Below, one piece after another: positions 10,591 through 18,907 of a stretch of 64,000 nt of DNA. Each line of letters starts with the position of its first letter. The first letter of the stretch is position 1. The notes under the pieces are model-generated. The model ran no database searches. It saw nothing but the letters and a program-made list of their open reading frames with translations, and was not told the DNA's origin. The DNA is taken from positions 868,001-932,000 of the forward strand of contig NZ_CP139419.1 in assembly GCF_034134805.1 (NCBI RefSeq), read 5' to 3'. The stretch is from Streptococcus sp. S5 (GTDB lineage Bacteria; Bacillota; Bacilli; Lactobacillales; Streptococcaceae). Position numbers and translations under genes: made by a program.

Positions 10591-11601
10591 TTAATGAAAA
10601 ACCGTACAAACGGCCTCTGGAACATAGAAGTCGTCGGATAGAAGGGTCAATTTTCCGCTAGCAGAATCTCGCTTGAAGACGGTGGCATTAGGTGAATCTT
10701 GATGGGCTGCGATCAAATAGTTTTGATTAGGACTAAGCGTGAAATCACGTGGATTGAGCCCTTGAGTTGGAACAATTTCAATCAGTTCTAGGCTACCATC
10801 AGCCACGACTTTGAAGACCGCGATGGAATTGTGAGCACGGTTAGATGCATAGAGGAATTTTCCATCAGCTGAGAGCTTGATAGCAGAAGCCCATTTTTGA
10901 CCATCGTAGTCTGATGGAAGTGTGGAAACAGTTTGGAAGTGTTCGAATTCACCCATACCATCATAAAAGAGTACATCGATCGTAGCATTTAATTCATTGA
11001 TGAGATAGGCAGTCTTATAGTGAGGATGAAAGACCAGGTGACGAGGTCCTGCCCCTGGAGCTGTTTGATACTGATTGATCAGGGTTAGGTTTCCTTCCTC
11101 ACTGACATCATAGACATGCAAACTGTCTGTTCCTAGGTCACACGTGATCAGGTACTGATCTGGTGTAAGGTCTGCATAGTGGGTATGTGGACTTGCTTGA
11201 TTGGCATGAGGACCACTTCCTTGGTGGGTGTCTTGATCGACAAAGGACAAACGTTCATCTGCCTCTAGCTGATATACGAGAACTTGGCCTTTGTGATAGT
11301 TGGCTCCATAGACCAGTTGACGCCTGTCATCGACAGAGACATAGCAGAGTGGTGCTCCCTCTTCAACAACGTGATTGAGCGGCTGAAAATCAGCTGTAAA
11401 ACTTGCGATTCCTCCTTTTCCCTCTTCAGCTCCGACACTGTAGAGGTTGCCTTTTTCAGAAAAAGCGATATAGGTTGGATTGGGCTCAGCTGCCACTAGT
11501 TCAAGTTGGCTCAATGTCCCTGTTTCAGGATCAAATTGTGCCTTGTAAATTCCTTTGGATTCTTTTTTGGTATAGGTACCGAAATAAATGGTTTGAGACA
11601 T
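10591..11601 (-). CDS. Lactonase-family seven-bladed beta-propeller (6-phosphogluconolactonase-like)
   Basis: A 336-residue protein of the YkgB/Pgl lactonase family. It opens with YFGTYTKKESKGIY and carries repeating propeller-blade strands such as NPTYIAFSEKGNLYSV, GPRHLVFHPHYKTAYLINEL and NPRDFTLSPNQNYLIAAHQ. The acidic and His positions of the lactonase site (PHTHYADLTPD, LGTDSLHVYDV) are present. Members hydrolyse 6-phosphogluconolactone in the pentose phosphate pathway, but related propellers have other substrates, so the activity is inferred. GGTGACCT precedes the ATG. The promoter is TTGCCT/TATAAT, 17 bases apart on the minus strand (11630-11658). Confidence 0.82.
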   Translation of the reverse strand: MSQTIYFGTYTKKESKGIYKAQFDPETGTLSQLELVAAEPNPTYIAFSEKGNLYSVGAEEGKGGIASFTADFQPLNHVVEEGAPLCYVSVDDRRQLVYGANYHKGQVLVYQLEADERLSFVDQDTHQGSGPHANQASPHTHYADLTPDQYLITCDLGTDSLHVYDVSEEGNLTLINQYQTAPGAGPRHLVFHPHYKTAYLINELNATIDVLFYDGMGEFEHFQTVSTLPSDYDGQKWASAIKLSADGKFLYASNRAHNSIAVFKVVADGSLELIEIVPTQGLNPRDFTLSPNQNYLIAAHQDSPNATVFKRDSASGKLTLLSDDFYVPEAVCTVFH

Positions 11602-11629
11602 AGGTCACCTCGTATGATTTGTTAGGTTT

Positions 11630-11658
11630 ATTATATCAAAGGTCCTATTGGAAGGCAA
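11630..11658 (-). promoter_or_regulatory. Promoter of the lactonase-family gene
   Basis: On the minus strand TTGCCT (11653-11658) and a perfect TATAAT (11630-11635) are 17 bases apart, with TGA before the -10. Confidence 0.7.
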
Positions 11659-11729
11659 TTGCTAGTTAAAAAGGCGAGGGCCTTTCTTTCTTATTTTGCT
11701 AGTTTTTTCGTAACTTCAAGCTTAAAAAA

Positions 11730-11738
11730 TGCTAAAAT
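11730..11738 (+). promoter_or_regulatory. Extended -10 promoter of the AI-2E-family gene
   Basis: TGCTAAAAT at 11730-11738 lies 32 bases upstream of the GTG start. No clear -35 is seen. Confidence 0.45.
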
Positions 11739-11769
11739 AGAAACAGATTGAATTGAAAAGGAGTTCTCT

Positions 11770-12945
11770 GTGGATAATAAAGAAAAACAGTTTAGTTTGT
11801 CCTGGTTTTTTAGATGGTTTTTAGACAACAAGGCCATTACCGTATTTTTAGTTACCTTGCTGTTGGGCTTGAACCTTTTGGTTTTGAGTAAAATCACCTT
11901 TATTTTTATTCCTATTTTTGAGTTTGCAGGAGCCGTCATGCTGCCTGTCATTATTTCTGGTTTGCTCTATTACCTGCTTAACCCCATTGTTGACTTTCTT
12001 GAAAGAAAAGGACTCAAGCGGATTTTTGCGATTTCCTTCGTCTTTTTCTTGATTGCAGTGCTTTTAATTTGGGGTCTAGCTGTAGTGATTCCATCCGTCC
12101 AACGACAAGTGGTGAGTTTCTTTCATAACCTGCCAACTTATTTGGAAAAGGCCAATGCAACCATCGATGATTTTCTAGATAATCGCGTCTCCTCTGATAT
12201 CAAACCCCAGTTAGATGAGATCACTAAGGAACTGTCTGCAAACATTACTTCTTGGGCCAGTTCGATCTCTGGGCGGGCTGTCAATTGGGTCAGCAACTTG
12301 ATCGGAGTGGCTTCGCAAGTTATTGTTGCCTTGATCATCATGCCTTTTATTGTCTTTTATCTTCTTCGAGATGGAAAAAATTTAAAGGGCCACATTGTTC
12401 GCTTTTTACCGACTAAGATTCGTAAATCGGCTGAACAGGTTCTCTCAGATGTCAATACCCAACTCTCCAACTACGTTCGAGGGCAAATTACGGTAGCCAT
12501 TGTCGTCGCCATTATGTTCATCATCTTCTTTAAGATCATTGGCTTGCGCTATGCGGTGACACTAGGGATCTCTGCAGGGATCTTGAATTTGATCCCATAC
12601 TTGGGTAGTTTCTTAGCCATGTTACCTGCCTTAGTATTGGGCTTGGTAGCAGGGCCAGAGATGTTTATCAAGGTCTTGATTGTATTTGCAATGGAGCAAA
12701 CCATTGAAGGACGTTTTGTATCACCGTTGGTTTTGGGAAGCCAGTTAAATATCCATCCGATTACCATTTTATTTGTGCTCTTGACGTCAGGATCTATGTT
12801 TGGAATCTGGGGAGTTTTCCTTGGAATTCCAGTCTATGCATCTGCTAAGGTGGTGATCGGAGCTATCTTTGAATGGTATAAGGTCGTCAGTGGCTTGTAT
12901 GAAGAACACAATGAAATAGAAGAGGAAACACACAGTGAGTCATAG
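11770..12945 (+). CDS. AI-2E family (UPF0118) transporter
   Basis: A 391-residue polytopic membrane protein of the AI-2E/PerM family. Three to four N-terminal membrane spans are followed by a soluble helical stretch (residues about 110-190), then four further spans including the family segment LNLIPYLGSFLAMLPA near residue 275. Family members include quorum-signal exporters and Na+/H+ antiporters, so the substrate is not known. The start is GTG, with AAAAGGAG seven bases upstream. The C terminus is acidic (EEHNEIEEETHSES) and overlaps the TPR gene by 11 bases, implying coupled translation. Confidence 0.86.
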   Translation: MDNKEKQFSLSWFFRWFLDNKAITVFLVTLLLGLNLLVLSKITFIFIPIFEFAGAVMLPVIISGLLYYLLNPIVDFLERKGLKRIFAISFVFFLIAVLLIWGLAVVIPSVQRQVVSFFHNLPTYLEKANATIDDFLDNRVSSDIKPQLDEITKELSANITSWASSISGRAVNWVSNLIGVASQVIVALIIMPFIVFYLLRDGKNLKGHIVRFLPTKIRKSAEQVLSDVNTQLSNYVRGQITVAIVVAIMFIIFFKIIGLRYAVTLGISAGILNLIPYLGSFLAMLPALVLGLVAGPEMFIKVLIVFAMEQTIEGRFVSPLVLGSQLNIHPITILFVLLTSGSMFGIWGVFLGIPVYASAKVVIGAIFEWYKVVSGLYEEHNEIEEETHSES

Positions 12946-14164
12946 TCAACAAATGGTAGAGGCTCTCGATCGGCAAGAGCTAGAAGAGGCAGAAGTTCAA
13001 TTTCAACAGGCTTTGTTAGAAGATAGTGAAGCACAATTATTGGATTTAGGTCAATATCTTGAAAGTATCGGTTTTTACCCTCAGGCAAAAGAAATCTATG
13101 AACAGATTGCAGAAACCTACCCAGAAGTGTATCTGAGTTTGGCAACCATCCTTGCAGAGGAAGGCCAAACGGAAGAGGCCTTTGCTTATTTAGAAGAAAT
13201 TGGACCTGAATCAAACTGGTATGTGGCCAGTCTCTTGGTTAAGGCGGATCTCTATCAGATGGAAAGCTTAGCAGATGTGGCGCGTGAAAAATTAGTTGAA
13301 GCTGCTCATTTGTCTGATGATCCGATCATTCAATTAGGGCTAGCTGAAATTGATCTGGAATTGGAACGCTACCAAGAGGCTATCCAAGAGTATGCCCAGT
13401 TAGACAATCGGGAGATTTTAGAAGCAACAGGAATTTCCACCTATCAACGAATTGGGTTTGCCTATGCCAATCTTGGTAAGTTTGAAGCAGCTGTTCCTTT
13501 CTTAGAGAAAGCTCTGGAGATTGAATTTGATGACCAGATTGCTTACGAATTAGCGACCTTATTGTCTGACCAAGAAGAATTCCAAAAAGCCCTGATCTAC
13601 TACAAACAAATTGATACCTTGTCGCCTGATTTTGAGGGCTATGAGTACGGTTATGCCTTGGCTTTACAGGCTGAAAATGACCGTGAAAAAGCGCTTGAGA
13701 TTGCTAAACAAGGGATCCAGAAGAATCCATTTGATGCCCAATTGAAGCTCCTTGCTTCTCAGCTTTCCTATGAACTCCACCAGCCTGAGCAAGCAGAAGC
13801 TTATCTATTAGAGGCTAAAGAAGTGGCAGATGATCTCGAAGAGATTGCTCTTCGCCTGACCACTCTTTATTTGGAACAGGAACGCTTTGACCAAGTCTTG
13901 GCTTGGCAAAATGAAGAAGTCGAAACAGTTGTCACTCGGTGGAACATTGCCCGTGCCTTGGCTGCCTTGGAGAAAACAGAAGAGGCCGTCTCAGCCTACC
14001 AAGAGCTCTATGAGGATTTAAAGGACAACCCAGAATTCCTCGAAGCCTATGTTTATTTGTTGCGTGAGGCTGGAGATGTGACGAAGGCGCGTGAAGTGGC
14101 TAACCAGTATTTGGCCATCGTACCAGACGATGTGCAGATGCAAACCCTCTATGATAGCCTCTAA
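12935..14164 (+). CDS. Tetratricopeptide repeat protein
   Basis: The 409-residue soluble protein is built almost wholly of about 34-residue helix-turn-helix TPR units. Typical consensus stretches are YQRIGFAYANLGKFEAAVPF near residue 170 and ALEIAKQGIQKNPFDAQLK near 250. It has no signal peptide or catalytic motif, so it is probably a cytoplasmic scaffold. The start is GTG at 12935 inside the end of the AI-2E-family gene. The coupling suggests it assists or regulates the membrane protein, but this is only context. No terminator is evident before the acetolactate decarboxylase promoter. Confidence 0.85.
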   Translation: MSHSQQMVEALDRQELEEAEVQFQQALLEDSEAQLLDLGQYLESIGFYPQAKEIYEQIAETYPEVYLSLATILAEEGQTEEAFAYLEEIGPESNWYVASLLVKADLYQMESLADVAREKLVEAAHLSDDPIIQLGLAEIDLELERYQEAIQEYAQLDNREILEATGISTYQRIGFAYANLGKFEAAVPFLEKALEIEFDDQIAYELATLLSDQEEFQKALIYYKQIDTLSPDFEGYEYGYALALQAENDREKALEIAKQGIQKNPFDAQLKLLASQLSYELHQPEQAEAYLLEAKEVADDLEEIALRLTTLYLEQERFDQVLAWQNEEVETVVTRWNIARALAALEKTEEAVSAYQELYEDLKDNPEFLEAYVYLLREAGDVTKAREVANQYLAIVPDDVQMQTLYDSL

Positions 14165-14198
14165 TCAAAACCATATCGTGAAGATTCGGAATAGTTTG

Positions 14199-14207
14199 TG
14201 GTATACT
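14199..14207 (+). promoter_or_regulatory. Extended -10 promoter of acetolactate decarboxylase
   Basis: TGGTATACT at 14199-14207 lies 29 bases upstream of the ATG, which has a strong GAGGAGAG site. Confidence 0.55.
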
Positions 14208-14236
14208 GGTAGAAGATAGAATGAGGAGAGAAAAAC

Positions 14237-14953
14237 ATGGAACCAGTGAAACTTTTTCAATACAATACCTTAGGTGCCCTAATGGCGGGTCTGTACGGGG
14301 GTTCATTTACGATTGGAGAACTCTTGGAACACGGAGATCTCGGAGTTGGGACGCTTGATTCTATTGATGGAGAGTTGATCGTTTTAGATGGTAAGGCATA
14401 TCAGGCCAAGGGATCAGGGGACCATCCTGAAATAGTCGAAGTTTCTCCGGATGCCAAGGTTCCTTATGCAGCAGTCGTCCCTCACCAAGCAGAAGTGATT
14501 TTCCGCCAACGTTTTGAAATGACAGACGAGGAATTGGAAGCCCGTATTGAGTCTTATTATGATGGGGAAAATCTTTTCCGCTCCATTAAGATTCATGGTG
14601 ACTTTGCCAAGATGCATGTCCGTATGATTCCAAAATCAACACCTGAGATGAAGTTTGCAGAGGTTGCCACCCATCAGCCAGAGTATACACGAGAAAATGT
14701 TACTGGAACCATCGTCGGTTTTTGGACACCAGAAATTTTCCATGGCGTGAGCGTGGCTGGTTATCATTTGCACTTTATTTCAGATGACCACACCTTTGGT
14801 GGCCATGTCATGGATTTTGTCATCACAGAAGGGATTGTAGAGGTGGGGGCCATCGATCAGCTGGATCAACGTTTCCCAGTTCAAGACCGTCAGTACCTCT
14901 TTGCCAAATTCAATGTTGATGAGGTCAAAGAAGACATTAATAAAGCAGAATAA
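14237..14953 (+). CDS. budA: Alpha-acetolactate decarboxylase
   Basis: The 238-residue zinc enzyme decarboxylates alpha-acetolactate to acetoin, diverting pyruvate to a neutral product and relieving acid and branched-chain amino-acid stress. The N terminus (LFQYNTLGALMAGLYGG) and the zinc-ligand segment (GYHLHFISDDHTFGGHVMDF, residues about 175-195, three His) are typical. The acetolactate synthase partner is not in the window. The gene is monocistronic and ends directly at the repeat element that starts at 14952. The equivalent gene is called aldB in lactococci. Confidence 0.93.
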   Translation: MEPVKLFQYNTLGALMAGLYGGSFTIGELLEHGDLGVGTLDSIDGELIVLDGKAYQAKGSGDHPEIVEVSPDAKVPYAAVVPHQAEVIFRQRFEMTDEELEARIESYYDGENLFRSIKIHGDFAKMHVRMIPKSTPEMKFAEVATHQPEYTRENVTGTIVGFWTPEIFHGVSVAGYHLHFISDDHTFGGHVMDFVITEGIVEVGAIDQLDQRFPVQDRQYLFAKFNVDEVKEDINKAE

Positions 14954-15136
14954 AAAGAGGCTGGGACAAAAGTCCTAGCCTCTCAATTATTTTTGGATTG
15001 TCGAGCAAGACGCAGTGGTTGAGTGGGCTCTACTACGCTGATTTCATCAGCTTTTACAGCCCTACTCAACTGTGCGGAGGTGGGACGACGAAATCGAATT
15101 CTAACGAATTACCGATTTCTGTCCCACTCTCTTTTA
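14952..15136. repeat. Intergenic repeat element, copy 1 (about 185 bp, inverted relative to copies 2 and 3)
   Basis: Copies 2 (36679-36861) and 3 (54783-54962) are near-identical in the opposite orientation. The two ends are imperfect inverted repeats: AAAAGAGGCTGGGACAAAAG on the left and AAAAGAGAGTGGGACAGAAA read inward from the right. Inside are three hairpins: GAGGCTGGGAC/GTCCTAGCCTC, then GTTGAGTGGGCT/AGCCCTACTCAAC enclosing GCTGATTTCATCAGC, and finally the GTGGGACGACGAAATCG arm paired with CGATTTCTGTCCCAC. The outer hairpins could act as terminators for the convergent genes on either side. No reading frame of note. Confidence 0.85.
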
Positions 15137-15145
15137 TTTTTGAAA

Positions 15146-16807
15146 TCAGTCTGTTAGTTTCATGGCTTTGATTTTTTCTTCTTCTGGGGTGACCCGCAGA
15201 GTCTTTTGGCCGGTGTAGGTGACAAAACCTGGCTTTCCACCAGTTGGTTTATTGAGTTTCTTGACTTCGATCATATCTACTTGGACCAGGTTTGAGAGAC
15301 GGGCCTTGGAATAGTAGGCGGCCAACTCTGCAGCATCGGTCTTCACTTCATCCGATGGATTTAGATTTCCTGTAATGACGACGTGGCTTCCCGGGATATC
15401 TTTGGCATGGAACCAGAGTTCATCTTTCTTAGCGATCTTAAAGGTCAGTTCATCGTTTTGCAAATTATTGCGACCCACTAAAATGATGGTTTTTCCATCA
15501 CTAGCTAGGTATTTCTCAGGTTTTTTCCGTTTATGAATTTTTTCGCGATTGCGCCGTTTGATAAAGCCGGTCTGGATTAGCTCTTCTCGAATTTCTGCCA
15601 CCTCAGCTAGGCTCGCTTGAGAAAGGGCTGTTTCAACCGTTTCAAGATAAGAAATGGTTTCCTTGGTTTCTTGAATGAGGATGGTCAAATGTTTGACGGC
15701 TTCTTTTAACTTCTGGTAGCGTTTAAAGTAGCGTTGGGCATTTTGATTGGGGGTCAGGGCCTTGTTGAGTTGGATGGTAATGGGCTCGTTGGTATAGTAA
15801 TTGTCCAGGACAACTTGGTCTTGGTCGTTTGGTACCTGATGGAGGAAGGTTGTCAGCAATTCTCCTTTTTGGCGGAATTCTTCCGCATTGTCGGTCGCCG
15901 CTAACTCCGCCTCTTGTTTGGCTAATTTTTTCCGGTTCTTTTCAAGATCGTTTTCGACCTTGCGGATCAACTCACTGGCCTGTTGTTGCACCCGATCGCG
16001 CTCAGCCTTGTCTCGGTAATAGTCATCTAGCAGATCGGAAAGTGTCTCAAAGGTTTGACTAGTGGCATCTTCAAAGGGAATAGCCGAGAAGGATTTGGTC
16101 GTTAGGCGTGGCTCAGTTGGAGCTTGGAAAAAGGCACGGAAGGTTTTTAATTTTTCATCCGTCTCAAGTCGCTTGGCCAATTCTTGAGACGTATCTCGCC
16201 CCAAACCTTGGAAACATTTTTGAAGGTTCTTTGGGCTTAACTCTTCTTTGTGAAGAAGGGCAAAAAGGGCTTCATCTCCAATTGTAAAAGGATTAACCGC
16301 GTCTGTTTTCGGAGGGGCTACATAGATTGATCCAGGAAGAATGGTCCGGTAGCTATTTTGTGAGAAGCCGACATGTTTGATGGCCTCGATGATTTTATTG
16401 CTGGTCCGGTCTAGGAGAATAATATTACTGTGCTTGCCCATGATTTCGATCATTAAGCTGACAGAAATGGCATCTCCAATTTCGTTTTTATTGGAGACAC
16501 GGATTTCGAGAATCCGGTCGTTCTCCAATTGCTCAATCCCTTCGATGACAGCGCCTTGAAGATATTTACGCATGACCATAATAAAGGTATTAGGAAAGGC
16601 AGGATTTTCAAAGTTGGTTTGGGTCCGTTGGATCCGTCCGAAAACAGAATGGGCAGAGAGTAAGAGTTTTTGGTTTTTCCGATTGCCTCGGATTTGGAGT
16701 ACCAATTCTTGCTCGAAAGGTTGATTAATTTTTTGAATGCGACCACTTAAGAGTTCGGCCTTCAATTCTTGCACCATATGGTGTAAAAAAAATCCATCAA
16801 AAGACAT
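15146..16807 (-). CDS. pavA: NFACT family protein: fibronectin-binding PavA/FbpA, RqcH homologue
   Basis: A 553-residue NFACT protein. In streptococci this family is called PavA/FbpA (adherence and virulence). In Bacillus the orthologue RqcH adds alanine tails to nascent chains on obstructed 50S subunits. Visible parts are the NFACT-N domain (MSFDGFFLHHMVQELK onward), a long coiled coil at about 270-400, and the C-terminal NFACT-R domain with ELWFHAKDIPGSHVVI near residue 458. There is no signal peptide or LPXTG. The ATG at 16807 is chosen because GAGGA lies six bases upstream; the longer reading to 16822 lacks such spacing. Confidence 0.92.
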   Translation of the reverse strand: MSFDGFFLHHMVQELKAELLSGRIQKINQPFEQELVLQIRGNRKNQKLLLSAHSVFGRIQRTQTNFENPAFPNTFIMVMRKYLQGAVIEGIEQLENDRILEIRVSNKNEIGDAISVSLMIEIMGKHSNIILLDRTSNKIIEAIKHVGFSQNSYRTILPGSIYVAPPKTDAVNPFTIGDEALFALLHKEELSPKNLQKCFQGLGRDTSQELAKRLETDEKLKTFRAFFQAPTEPRLTTKSFSAIPFEDATSQTFETLSDLLDDYYRDKAERDRVQQQASELIRKVENDLEKNRKKLAKQEAELAATDNAEEFRQKGELLTTFLHQVPNDQDQVVLDNYYTNEPITIQLNKALTPNQNAQRYFKRYQKLKEAVKHLTILIQETKETISYLETVETALSQASLAEVAEIREELIQTGFIKRRNREKIHKRKKPEKYLASDGKTIILVGRNNLQNDELTFKIAKKDELWFHAKDIPGSHVVITGNLNPSDEVKTDAAELAAYYSKARLSNLVQVDMIEVKKLNKPTGGKPGFVTYTGQKTLRVTPEEEKIKAMKLTD

Positions 16808-16842
16808 GGGATTCCTCATCATTCTAGCTGTTATTCTAGTAA

Positions 16843-16851
16843 ATTATATCA
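16843..16851 (-). promoter_or_regulatory. Extended -10 promoter of pavA
   Basis: On the minus strand the sequence reads TGATATAAT, a perfect -10 with TGn, about 36 bases before the pavA ATG. Confidence 0.6.
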
Positions 16852-16934
16852 AAAATAGAGCGGAAATCCCAGAAAGAAGCAAGGGGATGTAATATAGAAA
16901 ATGCGAACGTTTCCAAAAAAATACTGAAAAAGTA

Positions 16935-16963
16935 TTGACTTTTTTGAAAGAAAACTTTAAAAT
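16935..16963 (+). promoter_or_regulatory. Sigma-A promoter of the Trp T-box/trpX unit
   Basis: TTGACT (16935-16940) and TAAAAT (16958-16963) are 17 bases apart. A small palindrome ATACT-GAAAA-AGTAT (16921-16935) touches the -35. Confidence 0.7.
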
Positions 16964-16974
16964 GTAAGAAATTA

Positions 16975-17221
16975 GAAAAGTAGTAAATGAAAGTTTCAAG
17001 AGAGCCCACGGTTGCTGAGAGTGGGTAGCGGCAGTTTATGAAATTGGACTAATGATGAGATGAATTTGAAACAATAAAAATTCGGTTGGCACACCTTATC
17101 GTGCAACTTGTTGCTAGACAAGACAGAGATATGGGGGGAGACTATCCTTTTCCCATAAGTGAGGTGGCACCGCGATGACACGTCCTCACATAGCTTTTGC
17201 TATGTGTGGGCGTGTTTTTTG
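16975..17221 (+). ncRNA. T-box riboswitch, tryptophan type
   Basis: This T-box leader controls trpX by sensing uncharged tRNA. The T-box core UGGCACCGCG is at 17165-17174. The stem I region begins with GAGAGCCCACGG, and the likely specifier is UGG (17045-17047) in GAAATTGGACT. The base after UGG in the T-box is C, which fits a tRNA with discriminator G73, as tRNA-Trp has. The terminator arm is CACATAGC/GCTATGTG (17187-17208) with a T run after GCGTG. The downstream TrpX-type gene agrees with Trp specificity. This leader accounts for the gene-free stretch before trpX. Confidence 0.88.
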
Positions 17222-17246
17222 TTTTAGATGAGAAGGGAGAAAAGAT

Positions 17247-17276
17247 ATGAAGAAACGATGGCGTCGCATTCTTTAG
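17247..17276 (+). other. Nine-codon ORF between the T-box and trpX
   Basis: ATG at 17247 with AGGGAGA upstream opens MKKRWRRIL followed by TAG. It looks like the positively charged start of a lost membrane or export protein, or possibly a leader peptide (one Trp codon). Translation is not established. Confidence 0.3.
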
Positions 17277-17321
17277 AGGATGAAAAATAGAAGAAAATGA
17301 AAAAATAGAAGAGGTAGTAAA

Positions 17322-18323
17322 ATGAAAAATAAACGGTTAATGGGAATTATTGGTTTGATTGCAGCAGCAGTCATTGGGACAGCGATCTATTCAGCTACAG
17401 CTGGTAAGGACAACAAGGCAGCAACTAGCAATGAAAAGGCAAAAGTTGGGGTCTTGCAGTTGGTCAGCCACCCTTCGCTTGATTTGATCTACAAGGGGAT
17501 TCAAGATGGTCTAGCTGAAGAAGGCTATGACAAGGACAAAGTGGACATTGATTTCCTCAATGCAGAAGGGGACCAAAACAAGGTTGCAACTATGAGTAAG
17601 CAATTGGCAGAAAAAGATAATCAAGTCTTGATTGGGATTGCAACCCCATCTGCTCAAGGTTTGGCTAGTGCAACCAAAGACAAACCAATTGTCATGGGTG
17701 CTGTAACCGATCCAGTCGGTGCAAACTTGGTCAAAGATTTGAAAAAACCAGGTGGCAATATCACTGGGGTATCTGACCACAATCCTACTGAGCAACAGTT
17801 GAAATTGATCAAAGAGTTGACTCCAAACGTAAAAACAATCGGGGTTCTTTACTCAACCAGTGAAGACAATTCTAAATCTCAAGTAGAAGAATTTACAAAA
17901 TTGGCTGAAAAAGCAGGCTACAAGGTGGTTCCGTATTCAGTTCCTTCTACAAACGAAATTGCTTCAACAGTATCGGTTATGTCAGGTAAAGTGGATGCTA
18001 TCTGGGTTCCAATCGACAATACCATCGCATCAGCATTCTCAACTGTTGTTGAAGCCAATAAAGATGCTAAAAAACCAATCTTCCCAAGTGCGACAGCCAT
18101 GGTAGAAGCTGGTGGCCTTGGTTCAGTCGTTGTCGACCAACATGATCTTGGGGTAGCAACTGGTAAAATGGCTGCGAAGATCTTGAAAGGTCAAAAACCT
18201 GCAGACACACCTGTTGAAATCTTTAGCCAAGGAAAATCTGTCATCAATAAAAAAGTCGCAGATGAATTGGGCATTACTATTCCAGAATCTGTCTTGAAAG
18301 ATGCTGGACAAGTCATTAAATAA
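17322..18323 (+). CDS. trpX: TrpX-type ABC transporter substrate-binding protein
   Basis: A 333-residue periplasmic-binding-like protein of the ABC_sub_bind family (PF04392), of which streptococcal TrpX is the tryptophan-uptake member. The N terminus is a membrane anchor (MGIIGLIAAAVIGTAIYSAT). There is no lipobox Cys, so it is probably tethered by the uncleaved segment. Core motifs include GVLQLVSHPSLDLIYKG near residue 43, IGIATPSAQGLAS near 105 and VDAIWVPIDNTIASAF near 225. It is controlled by the Trp T-box upstream. The permease and ATPase genes that normally follow are absent; a ParB-like gene lies next. Confidence 0.87.
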   Translation: MKNKRLMGIIGLIAAAVIGTAIYSATAGKDNKAATSNEKAKVGVLQLVSHPSLDLIYKGIQDGLAEEGYDKDKVDIDFLNAEGDQNKVATMSKQLAEKDNQVLIGIATPSAQGLASATKDKPIVMGAVTDPVGANLVKDLKKPGGNITGVSDHNPTEQQLKLIKELTPNVKTIGVLYSTSEDNSKSQVEEFTKLAEKAGYKVVPYSVPSTNEIASTVSVMSGKVDAIWVPIDNTIASAFSTVVEANKDAKKPIFPSATAMVEAGGLGSVVVDQHDLGVATGKMAAKILKGQKPADTPVEIFSQGKSVINKKVADELGITIPESVLKDAGQVIK

Positions 18324-18401
18324 AAACGAAACGAATCACAAGAGTAGCAGGAGAATTTGGCTTTGATAGGTCTTTTAATCGGGACCTTTGAGGAGAAAGA
18401 A

Positions 18402-18824
18402 ATGAAAGTCAAGCTAACGGACCTTCATCCGACCCAACTATACTTATCAGAAAAGAAGTTACATGATATCCAGATGCTTGATCAGTCGGCAGAAATCATC
18501 AATATGGATCCAATTAGTATTCTTACATTTGGAAATCGCTTCTTGATTACAGACGGGCATCACAGGGCTTATCAGGCTTTGTTGGCGGGTCAAGATACGA
18601 TTTCTGCTGAGTTTGATAGAGATGGTGGCGATGACTTGTATGCTCTCTATGCGCAAGCTTGCGAGGAAAGAAAGATAGACTCTGTCTTGGATTTAAAAAA
18701 TCGTATCTTACCTCAAGATGAGTATGAAGCAAAATGGTATAACTGGTGTGATGGTTTTAACCAAGCAGCCACTCTTCTTCTATTGAAAAGGAAAGCAGAT
18801 GAAACAGACAAGGCAAATAAATAA
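18402..18824 (+). CDS. ParB/sulfiredoxin-fold-like small protein
   Basis: A 140-residue protein resembling the N-terminal ParB/Srx-like nuclease-type fold: KLTDLHPTQLYLSEKKL, a middle LTFGNRFLITDGHHRAYQAL segment with the GHHR signature near residue 56, and no helix-turn-helix DNA-binding part. Proteins of this size are often annotated ParB-like, but the function is unknown. The ATG at 18402 is chosen for its GAGGAG site seven bases upstream; an earlier in-frame TTG at 18357 is too close to its own AGGAG. It follows trpX by 78 bases, so it may be read through from the Trp T-box promoter. Confidence 0.7.
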   Translation: MKVKLTDLHPTQLYLSEKKLHDIQMLDQSAEIINMDPISILTFGNRFLITDGHHRAYQALLAGQDTISAEFDRDGGDDLYALYAQACEERKIDSVLDLKNRILPQDEYEAKWYNWCDGFNQAATLLLLKRKADETDKANK

Positions 18825-18871
18825 TGCACTGCCTCTTGTTCCTTTGTCTATTGAAATTAGTCTCATCTAAC

Positions 18872-18900
18872 TTGTTTTTTAACAAAAAATCTGATAAACT
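18872..18900 (+). promoter_or_regulatory. Promoter of the Phe T-box/pheST unit
   Basis: TTGTTT (18872-18877) and TAAACT (18895-18900) are 17 bases apart, with TGA immediately before the -10. Confidence 0.5.
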
Positions 18901-18907
18901 AGATAGT

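Noticed and set aside
14952-15136. Repeat element considered as a CRISPR or tRNA gene
   Set aside because: There is no spacer array or acceptor-stem pattern, and the hairpins differ in sequence and spacing from tRNA arms.
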